From positions 8,381,501-8,445,500 of the forward strand of contig NC_019673.1 in assembly GCF_000328705.1 (NCBI RefSeq): DNA of 64,000 nucleotides, read 5' to 3'. Each line of letters opens with the position of its first letter. Within the stretch, counting starts at the first letter, position 1. Of the stretch, positions 1 through 8,255 are shown one piece after another. The notes beneath the pieces were generated by a model that saw only the letters and a list, made by a program, of their open reading frames with translations, searched no databases and had not been told where the DNA came from. Source of the stretch: Saccharothrix espanaensis DSM 44229. GTDB taxonomy: Bacteria; Actinomycetota; Actinomycetes; Mycobacteriales; Pseudonocardiaceae. Position numbers and translations under genes: made by a program.

Positions 1-352
1 CCCGACCGTCGTCGCGCTCGCCGCGCTGGCCGAGGGCCGCACCCGGATCCGCGGCGTCGCGCACATCCGGGGCCACGAGACCGACCGCATCGCCGCCCTG
101 GCCGCCGAGGTCAACCGGCTCGGCGGCGCCGCCGAGGAGACCGAGGACGGCCTGGTCATCACCCCGCGCCCGCTGCACGGCGGCACGTGGCGGGCCTACG
201 CCGACCACCGGATGGCCACCGCCGGTGCGATCGTCGGGCTGGTGGTGCCCGGCGTCGGGGTGGACGACATCGCGTCCACCACCAAGACGATCCCCGACTT
301 CCCCGGCATGTGGGCGACGATGCTCGGGACCACCGCGCACGGGACCCGCTGA
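1..352 (+). CDS. aroA: 3-phosphoshikimate 1-carboxyvinyltransferase (EPSP synthase), C-terminal part
   Basis: The gene enters from the left edge and only about the last 116 residues are present, read from base 2 to the TGA at 350-352. EPSP synthase joins shikimate-3-phosphate and phosphoenolpyruvate in the cytoplasmic aromatic amino acid pathway. The visible part carries the family's C-terminal signatures: RGxxxxRxKESDR-like 'RGHETDRI', the loop 'YADHRMATAGAIVGL' and the ending 'TTKTIPDFPGMWATM'. RsgA begins 2 nt downstream, so the two genes are probably co-transcribed, the same pairing as Rv3227/Rv3228 in M. tuberculosis. Identity is firm; the N-terminal domain lies outside the window. Confidence 0.95.
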   Translation, partial: PTVVALAALAEGRTRIRGVAHIRGHETDRIAALAAEVNRLGGAAEETEDGLVITPRPLHGGTWRAYADHRMATAGAIVGLVVPGVGVDDIASTTKTIPDFPGMWATMLGTTAHGTR

Positions 353-354
353 CC

Positions 355-1362
355 GTGGCCCGCGACTGGCACCGCCTGGACGAGTCCGACGTGCGGGTGC
401 GCCCCGGCAAGGGCACCCGGCCGCGCAGCAAGCGCCGACCCGAGCACGCCGACGCGGTGACCGCGATGGTGGTCGGGGTGGACCGGGGGCGGTGGACGTG
501 CGCCGTGGACGACGACCCGAACCGCCTCGTGATCGCGATGCGGGCCCGCGAGATGGGCCGCACCCCGGTCGTGGTGGGCGACCGGATCGGGCTGGTCGGG
601 GACACGTCCGGGCAGCCGGACACGTTGGCGCGCATCGTGCGGGTCAACGACCGCCGGTCGGTGCTGCGGCGCACGGCCGACGACACCGACCCGTTCGAGC
701 GGGTGGTGGTGGCCAACGCCGAGCAGCTGGTGATCGTGTCGGCGCTGGCCGACCCCCAGCCGCGCCGGGGGTTCATCGACCGGTGCCTGGTGGCCGCGTA
801 CGCGGGCGGGCTGGAACCGCTGCTGTGCTTGACGAAGTCCGACCTGGCCTCGCCGGACGAGCTGCTCGCCGCCTACGCGGAGCTGGACCTGCCGGTGGTG
901 GTGACCCGCTCCGACCAGGACCCCGACGAGCTGCGCCAACGCCTGGTGCACCGGCTGTCCGCGCTGATCGGCCACTCCGGGGTCGGCAAGTCGACCCTGG
1001 TCAACCGGCTGGTGCCGGACGCGAACCGGGCGGTGGGCGTGGTCAGCGGCGTCGGCAAGGGCCGGCACACCTCGACCCAGGCGGTGGCGCTGCCGCTGCC
1101 CGAGGGCGGCTGGGCCGTCGACACGCCGGGCATCCGGTCGTTCGGGCTGGCGCACATCACGCCGGACGACATCGTCGGCGCGTTCCCGGGCATGAGGGCG
1201 ATGGCCGAGGAGTGCCCGTCCGGCTGCGGCCACCTGGGCGCACCCGAGGACCCGGACTGCATGCTGGACGAGCTGGTCGGCACCGGCGAGGCGTCACCGG
1301 GCCGGCTCGCCTCGCTGCGCCGGCTGCTGGAGTCGCGCGGCAAGTTCGAGGAGTACGACTAG
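355..1362 (+). CDS. rsgA: Ribosome small-subunit-dependent GTPase A
   Basis: 335 aa from the GTG at 355, two bases after the aroA stop; an upstream ATG at 187 lies inside aroA and gives non-homologous sequence, so it was rejected. RsgA (YjeQ) is a circularly permuted GTPase that acts late in 30S subunit maturation. The permuted order is visible: OB-like N-terminal domain (about 35-110), G4 'TKSD' (160-163), then the P-loop 'GHSGVGKS' (206-213), then G3 'DTPG' (256-259). A C-terminal zinc knuckle follows with Cys287, Cys291, His293 and Cys302. Length and architecture are normal for the family. Confidence 0.95.
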   Translation: MARDWHRLDESDVRVRPGKGTRPRSKRRPEHADAVTAMVVGVDRGRWTCAVDDDPNRLVIAMRAREMGRTPVVVGDRIGLVGDTSGQPDTLARIVRVNDRRSVLRRTADDTDPFERVVVANAEQLVIVSALADPQPRRGFIDRCLVAAYAGGLEPLLCLTKSDLASPDELLAAYAELDLPVVVTRSDQDPDELRQRLVHRLSALIGHSGVGKSTLVNRLVPDANRAVGVVSGVGKGRHTSTQAVALPLPEGGWAVDTPGIRSFGLAHITPDDIVGAFPGMRAMAEECPSGCGHLGAPEDPDCMLDELVGTGEASPGRLASLRRLLESRGKFEEYD

Positions 1363-1517
1363 GAGCTGTTCGGGGCTCGGATCTTGGTGCGGGCCGCTGG
1401 CGTGCCGGGGTGGAACACGGGGGTGGCGCGTTGCGCTCTGTTCCGCACCGGGTCAGGATGGCGCGACGTCCCGGAACGGTGCGGGCCGTGATCCGAGCCT
1501 CGACCGGCTCCTGGCGC
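1363..1517. other. Convergent gap with nested imperfect inverted repeats
   Basis: This 155-nt gap separates the convergent ends of rsgA and the small membrane protein gene. A 9-bp arm at 1375-1383 (gctcggatc) is the reverse complement of 1490-1498. Inside it, 1405-1416 and 1440-1451 are also imperfectly complementary, and the 11-mer ggtgcgggccg occurs twice in direct orientation (1386-1396 and 1478-1488). It may fold into a bidirectional terminator, but no U-tract is present. Confidence 0.3.
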
Positions 1518-1814
1518 TCACGGCTTGTCGAGCGGCCGGGGCGGGGTGAAGCTCGCGAGGATGCGTTCGGCGGGGATCTCGCCGACGTACTGCACGCACG
1601 TGCACGGCGTGGTGTGCTCGCCGACGTACTTGGCCCTGGCCTTGGTGGTGCCGTGGCACTTGCCGTGCTCGTCGTGGAACGACAGGCCGTGCTCGCAGCC
1701 CTCGCAGATCGCGCGCGGCGGGCCGGTCGGCGTGCGCCGGCGGCCGGTCAGGTTGCCCAGGCCGAAGGCGGCCATGGCGATGACCGCTCCGGCGATCAGC
1801 GTGACGGGGTCCAT
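1518..1814 (-). CDS. Small membrane-anchored protein with Cys/His pairs
   Basis: 98 aa; no named family is recognised. Residues 1-22 form one hydrophobic segment typical of an N-terminal membrane anchor, followed by a basic stretch (GRRRTPTG). The soluble part has a regularly spaced metal-ligand-like set: CEGCEH, then 'HDEHGKCH', then 'HTTPCTC', suggesting a zinc ribbon facing the cytoplasm. It lies 40 nt downstream of pruA on the same strand, so it may be the last gene of that transcript. Length, clean composition and placement support a real gene; the function is unknown. Confidence 0.7.
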   Translation of the reverse strand: MDPVTLIAGAVIAMAAFGLGNLTGRRRTPTGPPRAICEGCEHGLSFHDEHGKCHGTTKARAKYVGEHTTPCTCVQYVGEIPAERILASFTPPRPLDKP

Positions 1815-1854
1815 CGGGAGTCCTGTTCCGTGGCGGGATGTCCTGCCACGGAAC

Positions 1855-3495
1855 CTACTCCGGCGTGGCCGCGCCCATGTGCGGGTACCGGTGATCGGTG
1901 GGCGGCACGAACGTCTCCTTGATCGACCGCGGGCTGATCCAGCGTTGCAGGTTGAAGATCGAGCCCGCCTTGTCGTTGGTGCCCGACGCCCGCGCGCCGC
2001 CGAACGGCTGCTGCCCCACCACGGCGCCGGTCGGCTTGTCGTTGACGTAGAAGTTGCCCGCCGCGAACCGCAGCGCCCGCCCGGCCCGCTCGACCGCCGC
2101 GCGGTCGGTGGCGAACACCGCGCCGGTCAGCGCGTAGGGCGAGGACTGGTCGACCAGCTCCAGCACGTCGTCGAACCGGTCGTCCTCGTAGACGTGGACG
2201 GACAGGATCGGCCCGAAGTACTCGGTGGTGAAGACCTCGTTCGTCGGATCGGTCCCGACCAGCACGGTGGGCCGCACGAAGTACCCGACCTCGTCGTCGC
2301 ACGTGCCGCCGGCCAGCACCTCGATGCCCGACTCCGCGTGCGCCGCCTCCAGCGCCGCCTTGTGCTTGGCGAACGCGCGGGCGTCGATCACCGCGCCGCC
2401 GAAGTTCGCGAAGTCCCTGACATCGCCGTAGGTCAAGGAGTTCGTGACGTCCGCGAGCTCGTCCCGGATCCCGGTCCACACCGAACGGGCGACGTAGGCG
2501 CGCGACGCCGCCGAGCACTTCTGGCCCTGGTACTCGAACGCGCCGCGCACCAGCCCGGTCACCAGCGCCGCCGGGTCGGCCGACGGGTGCGCGACCACGA
2601 AGTCCTTGCCGCCGGTCTCGCCGACGATCCGGGGGTACGAGCGGTACGTGTCCAGGTTGTCGGACATGGTGCGCCACAGCGCTTTGAACGTGTTCGTGGA
2701 CCCGGTGAAGTGCAGCCCGGCGAAGTGCGGGTCGGTCATCGCCACCGCGGACACCGCGCGCCCGTCGCCGGTGACCAGGTTGATCACGCCCGGCGGCAGG
2801 CCGGCCTCCTCCAGCAGCAGCATCGTGTGGTGCGCGGCGAGCTGCTGGGTCACCGACGGCTTCCAGACGACCGTGTTGCCCATCAGCGCGGGCGCCAGCG
2901 GCAGGTTGCCGGCGATCGCGGTGAAGTTGAACGGGGTGATCGCGACGACGAACCCGTCCAGCGCGCGGTGGTCGAACCGGTTCCACACGCCGGGGCTCGA
3001 CTCGGGCTGCTCGGCGAGCAGCCGGCGGGCGAAGTGCACGTTGAACCGGAGGAAGTCGATCAGCTCGCACGCGGCGTCGATCTCGGCCTGCTGGGCGGAC
3101 TTGGACTGGCCGAGGACCGTGGCCGCGTTGAGCGTGTCCCGCCACGGCCCGGCCAGCAGGTCGGCGGCCTTGAGCAGGATCGCGGCGCGGGCGTCGAAGG
3201 GCAGCTCCCGCCAGCCCGGCGCGGCCCGGCGGGCGGCCCGCACGGCGTCGGCGACGTCCTCGTGCGTGGCGTTGCCGGTGACGCCCAGGACGTGCCGGTG
3301 GTCGTGGGGCTGGACGACGTCGACGGGGTCGCCGCCGGCCATCCGCCGCACGCCGTCGATCGTCTGGGTCAGCTCGTGCCGCTCGCCCTCGAGTTCGGCG
3401 ACGCGGCGTTGCAGGGACTCGCGTTCGGGACTGCCGGGTGCGTACCCCCGAACCGGTTCGTTCGCCGGATCGGGTACCGAGGTGACCGCGTCCAT
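1855..3495 (-). CDS. pruA: L-glutamate gamma-semialdehyde dehydrogenase (1-pyrroline-5-carboxylate dehydrogenase)
   Basis: 546 aa from the ATG at 3495; the frame stays open for 69 more codons upstream, but that stretch overlaps the divergent VOC gene. The enzyme oxidises glutamate semialdehyde to glutamate with NAD+, the second step of proline catabolism. It has the aldehyde dehydrogenase fold with the catalytic cysteine in 'GQKCSAASR', the preceding 'GETGGKD' glutamate segment and the late 'QPFGGARASGTN' motif. The N-terminal 60 residues match the class-1 P5CDH leader (RESLQRRVAELEGERHELTQ). No proline dehydrogenase gene is adjacent, so the pathway partner must be elsewhere. Confidence 0.93.
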   Translation of the reverse strand: MDAVTSVPDPANEPVRGYAPGSPERESLQRRVAELEGERHELTQTIDGVRRMAGGDPVDVVQPHDHRHVLGVTGNATHEDVADAVRAARRAAPGWRELPFDARAAILLKAADLLAGPWRDTLNAATVLGQSKSAQQAEIDAACELIDFLRFNVHFARRLLAEQPESSPGVWNRFDHRALDGFVVAITPFNFTAIAGNLPLAPALMGNTVVWKPSVTQQLAAHHTMLLLEEAGLPPGVINLVTGDGRAVSAVAMTDPHFAGLHFTGSTNTFKALWRTMSDNLDTYRSYPRIVGETGGKDFVVAHPSADPAALVTGLVRGAFEYQGQKCSAASRAYVARSVWTGIRDELADVTNSLTYGDVRDFANFGGAVIDARAFAKHKAALEAAHAESGIEVLAGGTCDDEVGYFVRPTVLVGTDPTNEVFTTEYFGPILSVHVYEDDRFDDVLELVDQSSPYALTGAVFATDRAAVERAGRALRFAAGNFYVNDKPTGAVVGQQPFGGARASGTNDKAGSIFNLQRWISPRSIKETFVPPTDHRYPHMGAATPE

Positions 3496-3532
3496 GTGGT
3501 CATCGTGGCACGCGGTAGTACGGTGCGCAGCC

Positions 3533-3901
3533 GTGGCGAAAGTGACCGGCATCGGCGGGGTGTTCCTGCGTGCCCGCAACCCGGTGCGGTTGGCGGAGTG
3601 GTATCGGGCGAACCTCGGCGTGCCGATGAGCGAGCACGGCGCGGTGACCTTCCACTGGGTGCGGGAGGAGACGACGACGTTCGCGCTGTTCGCGAACGAC
3701 ACCGAGTACTTCGGCGAGCCGGGTCAGCGGGCGATGCTGAACCTGCGCGTCGACGACCTGCACGCGCTGCTGGGCAGGCTGCGCGAGCGGGGCGTCGAGG
3801 TGCTGCCGCAGACCGAGGACTCGGAGTTCGGCCGCTTCGGCTGGGTGGTCGACCCGGAGGGCAACCGCATCGAGCTCTGGGAGCCCGCGCCGGGAATGTG
3901 A
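3533..3901 (+). CDS. VOC-fold (glyoxalase/bleomycin-resistance) protein
   Basis: 122 aa from the GTG at 3533. The ATG of the divergent pruA lies at 3495, leaving 37 nt for both promoters. The sequence shows one glyoxalase/extradiol-dioxygenase half: 'VFLRARNPVRLAEWYRANLG' at the start and the terminal metal-ligand strand 'VVDPEGNRIELWEP'. VOC proteins act as dimers on small thiol adducts or drugs, but the substrate cannot be told from sequence. The length is standard for a single-module member. Confidence 0.85.
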   Translation: MAKVTGIGGVFLRARNPVRLAEWYRANLGVPMSEHGAVTFHWVREETTTFALFANDTEYFGEPGQRAMLNLRVDDLHALLGRLRERGVEVLPQTEDSEFGRFGWVVDPEGNRIELWEPAPGM

Positions 3902-3906
3902 ACTCG

Positions 3907-4398
3907 TTACATGAGTTCCAGGACGAACGGGAGTTCCTGGGCCGCGTACCAGGCGAGTTCGTGGTCCTCGGCCTCGCCCAGGGCGAACTCGGCGTCCGAG
4001 TCGCCCAGGTCCGCCGCGTCCACCACCTCGACGGCTTCCGCGACCGCGTCCTCGGCGTCCGAGGTGTCCAGGTGGATCGCCGCGATCTGCTTGAACGGGA
4101 TGGGGCCGGCGATCTTGACCACCGAGAAGTCCAGGTCCGGGCGGAGCTTCACGTCCTCCACGTCGACCGAGACGACCGCCCGGCGCGGCACCGGCTTGTC
4201 CTCGTTGGACAGCAGCCGCAGCGACGCGCGCGCCGCGTCCAGCATCGCCGAGTACTCCAGCTCCTCGGTGTCGCCGGTCGCGTAGGACTCGCGCAGCGCC
4301 GGGGTCAGCGCGAAGCCCGTGCCGCCCACCGGCGCGAACTCGCCGCGCTCCACCAGGTCGCGCAGCATCGCGACGGTCGCCGGGAGGTACACCCTCAT
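3907..4398 (-). CDS. DUF6912 family protein, coupled to the upstream acyltransferase
   Basis: 163 aa beginning 'MRVYLPATVAMLRDLVERG'. This is a conserved actinobacterial family with no established function, probably equivalent to the Rv3231c-type gene found near tgs3 in M. tuberculosis. Its ATG overlaps the TGA of the WS/DGAT gene in an ATGA arrangement (4395-4398), which implies translational coupling. The C-terminal half is very acidic (DTSDAEDAVAEAVEVVDAAD) and the protein ends in 'FVLELM'. No signal peptide or membrane segment is seen, so it is probably cytosolic. Confidence 0.8.
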   Translation of the reverse strand: MRVYLPATVAMLRDLVERGEFAPVGGTGFALTPALRESYATGDTEELEYSAMLDAARASLRLLSNEDKPVPRRAVVSVDVEDVKLRPDLDFSVVKIAGPIPFKQIAAIHLDTSDAEDAVAEAVEVVDAADLGDSDAEFALGEAEDHELAWYAAQELPFVLELM

Positions 4399-5780
4399 TG
4401 AGACACCGTTCCCATCAGTTCCTCCACGGACTCCTCGACCATCGCCGCCAGGACGTCCACGTCGGACATCGCGTCCCGGTCGGCGTTGAGGCCGAAGTAC
4501 ACACCACCGTCGTACGAGGTGACGCCGATCGACAGCGCCTGGCTCTTGGCCAGGGGCACGACCGGGAACATCTCGGTCATCTTCGCCCCCACCGCGTACA
4601 GCGGCACCTGGGGGCCCGGCACGTTGGTCACCACCACGTTGAACAGCCGCCGGGAGAACGAGCTGGCCGCCCGCGCGCCCAGGGCGTGCAGGGTCGGCGG
4701 CGCGAACCCGGAAAACTTCACCAGGGTCTGCGCCGCGACCTGCTGGCCGGACTCCTGGTGGGCGCGCATGGCGTGGCTGACGTGGTGCAGCCGCACCACC
4801 GGGTTGGGCTCGCCGACCGGCAGGTCGACCAGGTAGGCCGAGACCTGGCTGCCGTTCGTGTCCTCGTCGCGGATCGACAGCGGGGCCATCGCCCGCATGG
4901 TGGTCTGCCCGGTGACCACCTCGCCCCGGGAGAGCAGCCAGTTGCGCAGCGCGCCGGACAGCACGGCCAGCACGCCGTCGTTCACCGTGCCGCCGTGCGC
5001 GCGGCGGATGGCGCGGAACTCGTCGAGCCGCGTGCGGGCCACCGCGAAGCGGCGCTGCGGCGAGATCCGGACGTTCAGCGGGCTGCCGGGCGCGGGCGTG
5101 GCGGCGGTGCGCACGGCCGACGCGAGCCCGCCCAGCGCGCCGGCGACCTTGCGGACCGTGGCCACGGTGTCCATCGCCGCGCTGCGGACGTTCTCCACCA
5201 GCTCGCCGGGCCGCTGCACGACCTCGGCCACGGCGTCGGCGACCAGTTGCAGGCCGCTGGGCTCGGGCTGGGGCATCCACAGCGCCTCGACCGGCCGCCG
5301 GGGCGTGGCCGACACGTCCAGGATGACCTGGCCGATCTCCGGCGCGCCGATGCCGTCCACCATCGCCTGGTGGGTCTTGGTGATCACCGCGGACCGGTTC
5401 CGGGCCAGGCCCTCGACCAGGTAGATCTCCCACAGCGGCCGGGTGTGGTCCAGCGGGCGCGACATCAGCCGGGCCACCAGGTCGTGCAGCTGCTGGTCGG
5501 TGCCCGGTCTGGGCAGCGCGGACCGGCGCACGTGGTAGGTGACGTCGAAGTCCGGGTCGTCCACCCAGACCGGCCGGGCGAGCCGGCCCGGCACGTGCAC
5601 GACCTTCTGCCGGTAGCGCGGCACCAGGGCCAGCCGCTGGTCGATCAGGTCGACCAGGCCGTCGTAGTCGAAGCCCGCCTTCGGCCGGCGGAACACCGCG
5701 ACCCCGCCGACGTGCATCGGCGTCGTGGAGTCCTCCAGGTACAGGAACGAGGCGTCCAGCGCGGACAGGCGGTCGGGCAT
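4395..5780 (-). CDS. Wax ester synthase/diacylglycerol acyltransferase (WS/DGAT)
   Basis: 461 aa, the normal length. WS/DGAT enzymes esterify diacylglycerol or fatty alcohols with acyl-CoA at the membrane face to make storage lipid. The N-terminal 'LSALDASFLYLEDSTTPMHV', the 'PLWE' motif (115-118), the 'VNDGVLAVLSGALRNWL' segment and 'NVVVTNVPGP' are all present. The active-site motif HHxxxDG reads HQAMVDG (137-143): the second histidine is glutamine. This may mean reduced or altered catalysis, as in some actinobacterial paralogues. It is translationally coupled to the DUF6912 gene. Membership is certain; activity is open. Confidence 0.9.
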   Translation of the reverse strand: MPDRLSALDASFLYLEDSTTPMHVGGVAVFRRPKAGFDYDGLVDLIDQRLALVPRYRQKVVHVPGRLARPVWVDDPDFDVTYHVRRSALPRPGTDQQLHDLVARLMSRPLDHTRPLWEIYLVEGLARNRSAVITKTHQAMVDGIGAPEIGQVILDVSATPRRPVEALWMPQPEPSGLQLVADAVAEVVQRPGELVENVRSAAMDTVATVRKVAGALGGLASAVRTAATPAPGSPLNVRISPQRRFAVARTRLDEFRAIRRAHGGTVNDGVLAVLSGALRNWLLSRGEVVTGQTTMRAMAPLSIRDEDTNGSQVSAYLVDLPVGEPNPVVRLHHVSHAMRAHQESGQQVAAQTLVKFSGFAPPTLHALGARAASSFSRRLFNVVVTNVPGPQVPLYAVGAKMTEMFPVVPLAKSQALSIGVTSYDGGVYFGLNADRDAMSDVDVLAAMVEESVEELMGTVSQ

Positions 5781-5790
5781 GGCTGCCAGG

Positions 5791-6447
5791 CTAGTCGCTG
5801 CAACTCTCCACGAGCTTGCGCACGGCTCTGACCTCGATCGGGTCGCGGGAGTGCCGGGCCAGCCGGATCTCCGCGGCGGCGGGCATGGCGCGGCGCGCCT
5901 CGCGGTCCACGCCGGACAGGAACCCGCGCACCAGCCGGGACCGGGCCAGCCGCTTGAACGGCCGCAGCGGGGCCACCGCGATCGTCAGCCAGCTCAGCGC
6001 CACGTCCACCCGGCGGTCGCCGCGCTGCGCCGACGCCCAGTCGACCACCACCGGCCCGGCCGGGCCGAGCACGACGTTGCCGGGGTGCAGGTCGAGGTGC
6101 AGCAGGCAGCCCTCGCCGGGCAGGAAGTCGGGCGCGGCCACCGAGTCCAGGCAGCGGTGCAGGTCGGCCAGTTCCCGGCCGAGCTGACCGGCGCGCCACG
6201 GCTTGGCGTCGAGTTCCTGCGACATGCGCGGGCCCGGCACGTACTCCATGACCAGGTCGCCGCCGTCGACGTCGTGCACCCTGGGCACCGGGATGCCGCG
6301 CGCGTGCAGGTAGCGCATCAACAGCGCCTCGGGCTCCAGGTCGCGCCCGGCCCGGCTGCGCTTGAGCAGCAGGCCGTCCGACCGCAGGTAGACGTCCGCC
6401 TCCCGGCCGCTGGCCAGCAGACGGTGCGCCTCGTTGCGCGGGGTCAT
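5791..6447 (-). CDS. Aminoglycoside-phosphotransferase/choline-kinase-like small kinase
   Basis: 218 aa from the ATG at 6447. A 30-codon upstream extension is Gly/His-rich and was rejected. The protein-kinase-like fold is recognisable: 'EADVYLR...LLLKRS' for the nucleotide-binding strand and lysine, the catalytic loop 'LHLDLHPGNVVL' (HxDxxxxN), and 'VVVDWASA' standing in for DFG. The sequence is shorter than typical APH enzymes and resembles single-domain phosphotransferases of unknown substrate. It lies 10 nt downstream in map order from the WS/DGAT start and may be transcribed with it. Confidence 0.78.
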   Translation of the reverse strand: MTPRNEAHRLLASGREADVYLRSDGLLLKRSRAGRDLEPEALLMRYLHARGIPVPRVHDVDGGDLVMEYVPGPRMSQELDAKPWRAGQLGRELADLHRCLDSVAAPDFLPGEGCLLHLDLHPGNVVLGPAGPVVVDWASAQRGDRRVDVALSWLTIAVAPLRPFKRLARSRLVRGFLSGVDREARRAMPAAAEIRLARHSRDPIEVRAVRKLVESCSD

Positions 6448-6556
6448 GTGACGATCATCATGATTGACAGCTCGGAAACAAGCCCCAAACGGGTGCACCC
6501 CCCGCCCCCACCCTCGTCCCACCCCACCCCCACACACGCGTGGCCGCGTCGGACTG

Positions 6557-6611
6557 TCGCGCCGCCTTCCACCCCGATCACGCTCTTCGATCGGGGTGGA
6601 AGACGGCGCGA
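6557..6611. terminator. Long near-perfect hairpin (23-bp stem, 9-nt loop)
   Basis: Arms 6557-6579 and 6589-6611 are reverse complements with a single mismatch, and the loop is acgctcttc. No T-run follows on either strand. It sits between the divergent starts of the kinase (6447) and the rRNA methylase (6667), where a terminator is not obviously needed. It could block upstream read-through or act in the methylase leader. Confidence 0.6.
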
Positions 6612-6636
6612 TGGGCCGACTTCAGGCGGTCACGCC

Positions 6637-6655
6637 GCCCCGACGGAGTCGGGGC
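6637..6655 (+). promoter_or_regulatory. Leader hairpin next to the rRNA methylase start
   Basis: gccccgac (6637-6644) and gtcggggc (6648-6655) form an 8-bp stem with a 3-nt loop that ends 11 nt before the GTG at 6667. The stem takes up the only purine-rich stretch available as a ribosome binding site, so it could limit initiation. This is inference from sequence alone. Confidence 0.35.
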
Positions 6656-6666
6656 AAGATGACACA

Positions 6667-7410
6667 GTGGAGATCTCGCCGAAGGATCGGTTTGTCACCG
6701 TGTACGGCCGCAAGCCGGTGTTGGAAGCCCTTGACGACGCCCGGCTGGAAGTCGACAAGGTGCTGCTCGCCGAAGGGGCGCGTGGGCCGGCGGCGAAGGA
6801 GATCCTCGACGCGGCGAGCCGGCGCGGGGTGCGGGTGCAGCGGGCGACCGCGCAGCGGGTCAAGGTGCTGGCCGGCAACGGGCGGCACGACCAGGGCGTG
6901 CTCGCCGACGTGGTCGCGCCCCGGATGCTGCCGCTCGCGCACGCGCTGGAGCACCGCCCGGCGCGGATCCTGCTGCTCGACGGCATCACCACGCCCGCGA
7001 ACGTCGGCATGATCCTGCGCACCGCGACCGCCGCCGGCATGGACGGGATCGTCGTGCCGCGCCGGGGCGTCGCCTCGATCGACCCGCTGGTGGTCAAGGC
7101 GTCCGCCGGGGTGGCGTTCCGGGCTCCGGTCCTGAAGTGCGCCACGGCGGGCGAGGCGGCGGCCGAGCTGACCGCCGCCGGGTACCCGGTGTACGCGCTG
7201 GACGCGGGCGCGCGGGAGACGATCTTCAGCGCCGACCTGCCCGAACGCGCGGTGTACGTGCTGGGCAGCGAGACCGACGGCATCTCCGACGACGTGCGGC
7301 CGCACGTCACCGGGTGGCTGTCCATCCCGATGGCGGCGGGCGTCGAGTCGTTGAACGTGGCCAGTGCGGCGGCGGTGCTGTGCTTCGAGGTGGTCCGCCG
7401 GCACGGCTGA
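6667..7410 (+). CDS. SpoU/TrmH-family RNA 2'-O-methyltransferase (RlmB-like)
   Basis: 247 aa from the GTG at 6667, chosen because homology begins at 'DRFVTVYGRKPVLEALDD'. The N-terminal ribosomal L30e-like substrate-binding domain (about 8-80) is followed by a SPOUT catalytic domain with the three family motifs: 'TPANVGMILRTATAAG', 'VLGSETDGIS' and 'IPMAAGVESLNVASAAAV'. These enzymes use SAM to methylate ribose 2'-OH, often G2251 of 23S rRNA, but a tRNA target cannot be excluded. The usual cysS-rlmB pairing of Actinobacteria is not seen here. Confidence 0.9.
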   Translation: MEISPKDRFVTVYGRKPVLEALDDARLEVDKVLLAEGARGPAAKEILDAASRRGVRVQRATAQRVKVLAGNGRHDQGVLADVVAPRMLPLAHALEHRPARILLLDGITTPANVGMILRTATAAGMDGIVVPRRGVASIDPLVVKASAGVAFRAPVLKCATAGEAAAELTAAGYPVYALDAGARETIFSADLPERAVYVLGSETDGISDDVRPHVTGWLSIPMAAGVESLNVASAAAVLCFEVVRRHG

Positions 7411-7790
7411 CCGGACCAGCTGCGGCGCGGGCGCCGGAGGGCCACTCCGACACCCGCGCCGCTTCACTGCGGGCGACCCGACGTCGCAGTCGTCCGGGCA
7501 CGTGCTGCCCGGCGCGCGCCGTCCCGATCCGCCCCCGGTGTCTCCGCCTCGGCGCCGCGAACCCGGTGCGGGGCGACGTTGCCGGTCTCACCCGGGCCGA
7601 TACCGGCTTCGCAGTACGCCACCACCCGAGGTATCGCCGCGCCGTCCCGAAGCGGCGGAACACCGAAAGAACTCCCCGTTGGCCACGCTGTGGAACTGTC
7701 CTTCCATTCCAACCGGATCGAAGGCAGGTCGCAGCGCGGGGACGGACAACCCTCCGCACGGGTGGTCGGACCGCAGCGGACGGTCACCGG
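7411..7790. other. 380-nt region with no convincing gene
   Basis: This stretch separates the convergent ends of the rRNA methylase and the HAD gene. Short open frames exist on both strands (for example 7579-7794 plus and 7464-7787 minus), but neither has a family signature or an ORF-like composition. I see no strong hairpin, tRNA or repeat in it. Confidence 0.5.
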
Positions 7791-8210
7791 CTAACCCCGC
7801 AGGGGGAACTCCAACAGCACTTCGAGCTCCTCCAGCGTGGCGTGCACCGACCGGTGGTGCACACCGACCATGCCGACCGCCGCCGCGCCCCGGACGTTCA
7901 CCGCGAGGTCGTCGACGAACACGCAGCTGCCCGGGTCCAGGCCCAGCCGCTCGGCGACCAGCAGGTAGATCCGCCGGTCCGGTTTGGCGCAGCCGGCCTC
8001 GCCGGAGGTGACCACCGCGTCGAACAGGTCGCGCCACCGCTCGGGCGGGGCCCACAGGCCGTCCGCGTTGGACAGGATCGCGGTCCGCAGGCCGTGCCGG
8101 CGGGCCTGCCGGGCGGCCGTGACCAGCGGCGGCTCGTCGCCGGCGGCGTCACCGTGATCGGTGAGCACCCCGCCGAAGTCCAGCACCAGACCGCGCACAC
8201 CCACCTCCAC
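7791..8210 (-). CDS. HAD-superfamily hydrolase, compact
   Basis: 139 aa. The four HAD motifs are visible in order: motif I 'VLDFGGVLTD' (catalytic Asp), motif II in 'TAILSN', the lysine in 'CAKPDRRIY', and motif IV 'CVFVDDLAVNV'. The cap module between motifs I and II is only about 35 residues, so the protein is much shorter than the usual 200-230 aa HAD-IA enzymes. It probably dephosphorylates a small metabolite or acts on a protein. In motif I the second aspartate of DxD is replaced by glycine (DFGG), as in several HAD-IA members of the DFGGVL type. Confidence 0.82.
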   Translation of the reverse strand: MEVGVRGLVLDFGGVLTDHGDAAGDEPPLVTAARQARRHGLRTAILSNADGLWAPPERWRDLFDAVVTSGEAGCAKPDRRIYLLVAERLGLDPGSCVFVDDLAVNVRGAAAVGMVGVHHRSVHATLEELEVLLEFPLRG

Positions 8211-8255
8211 CAGGTGATCCCGGTACCCCGCCGACCCGCGCCGGCTCTGTTCAGC

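Noticed and set aside
7464..7794. Open frames on both strands in the gap after the rRNA methylase
   Set aside because: No family signature, no clear ribosome binding site and frames overlap each other; chance frames are common at this GC content.
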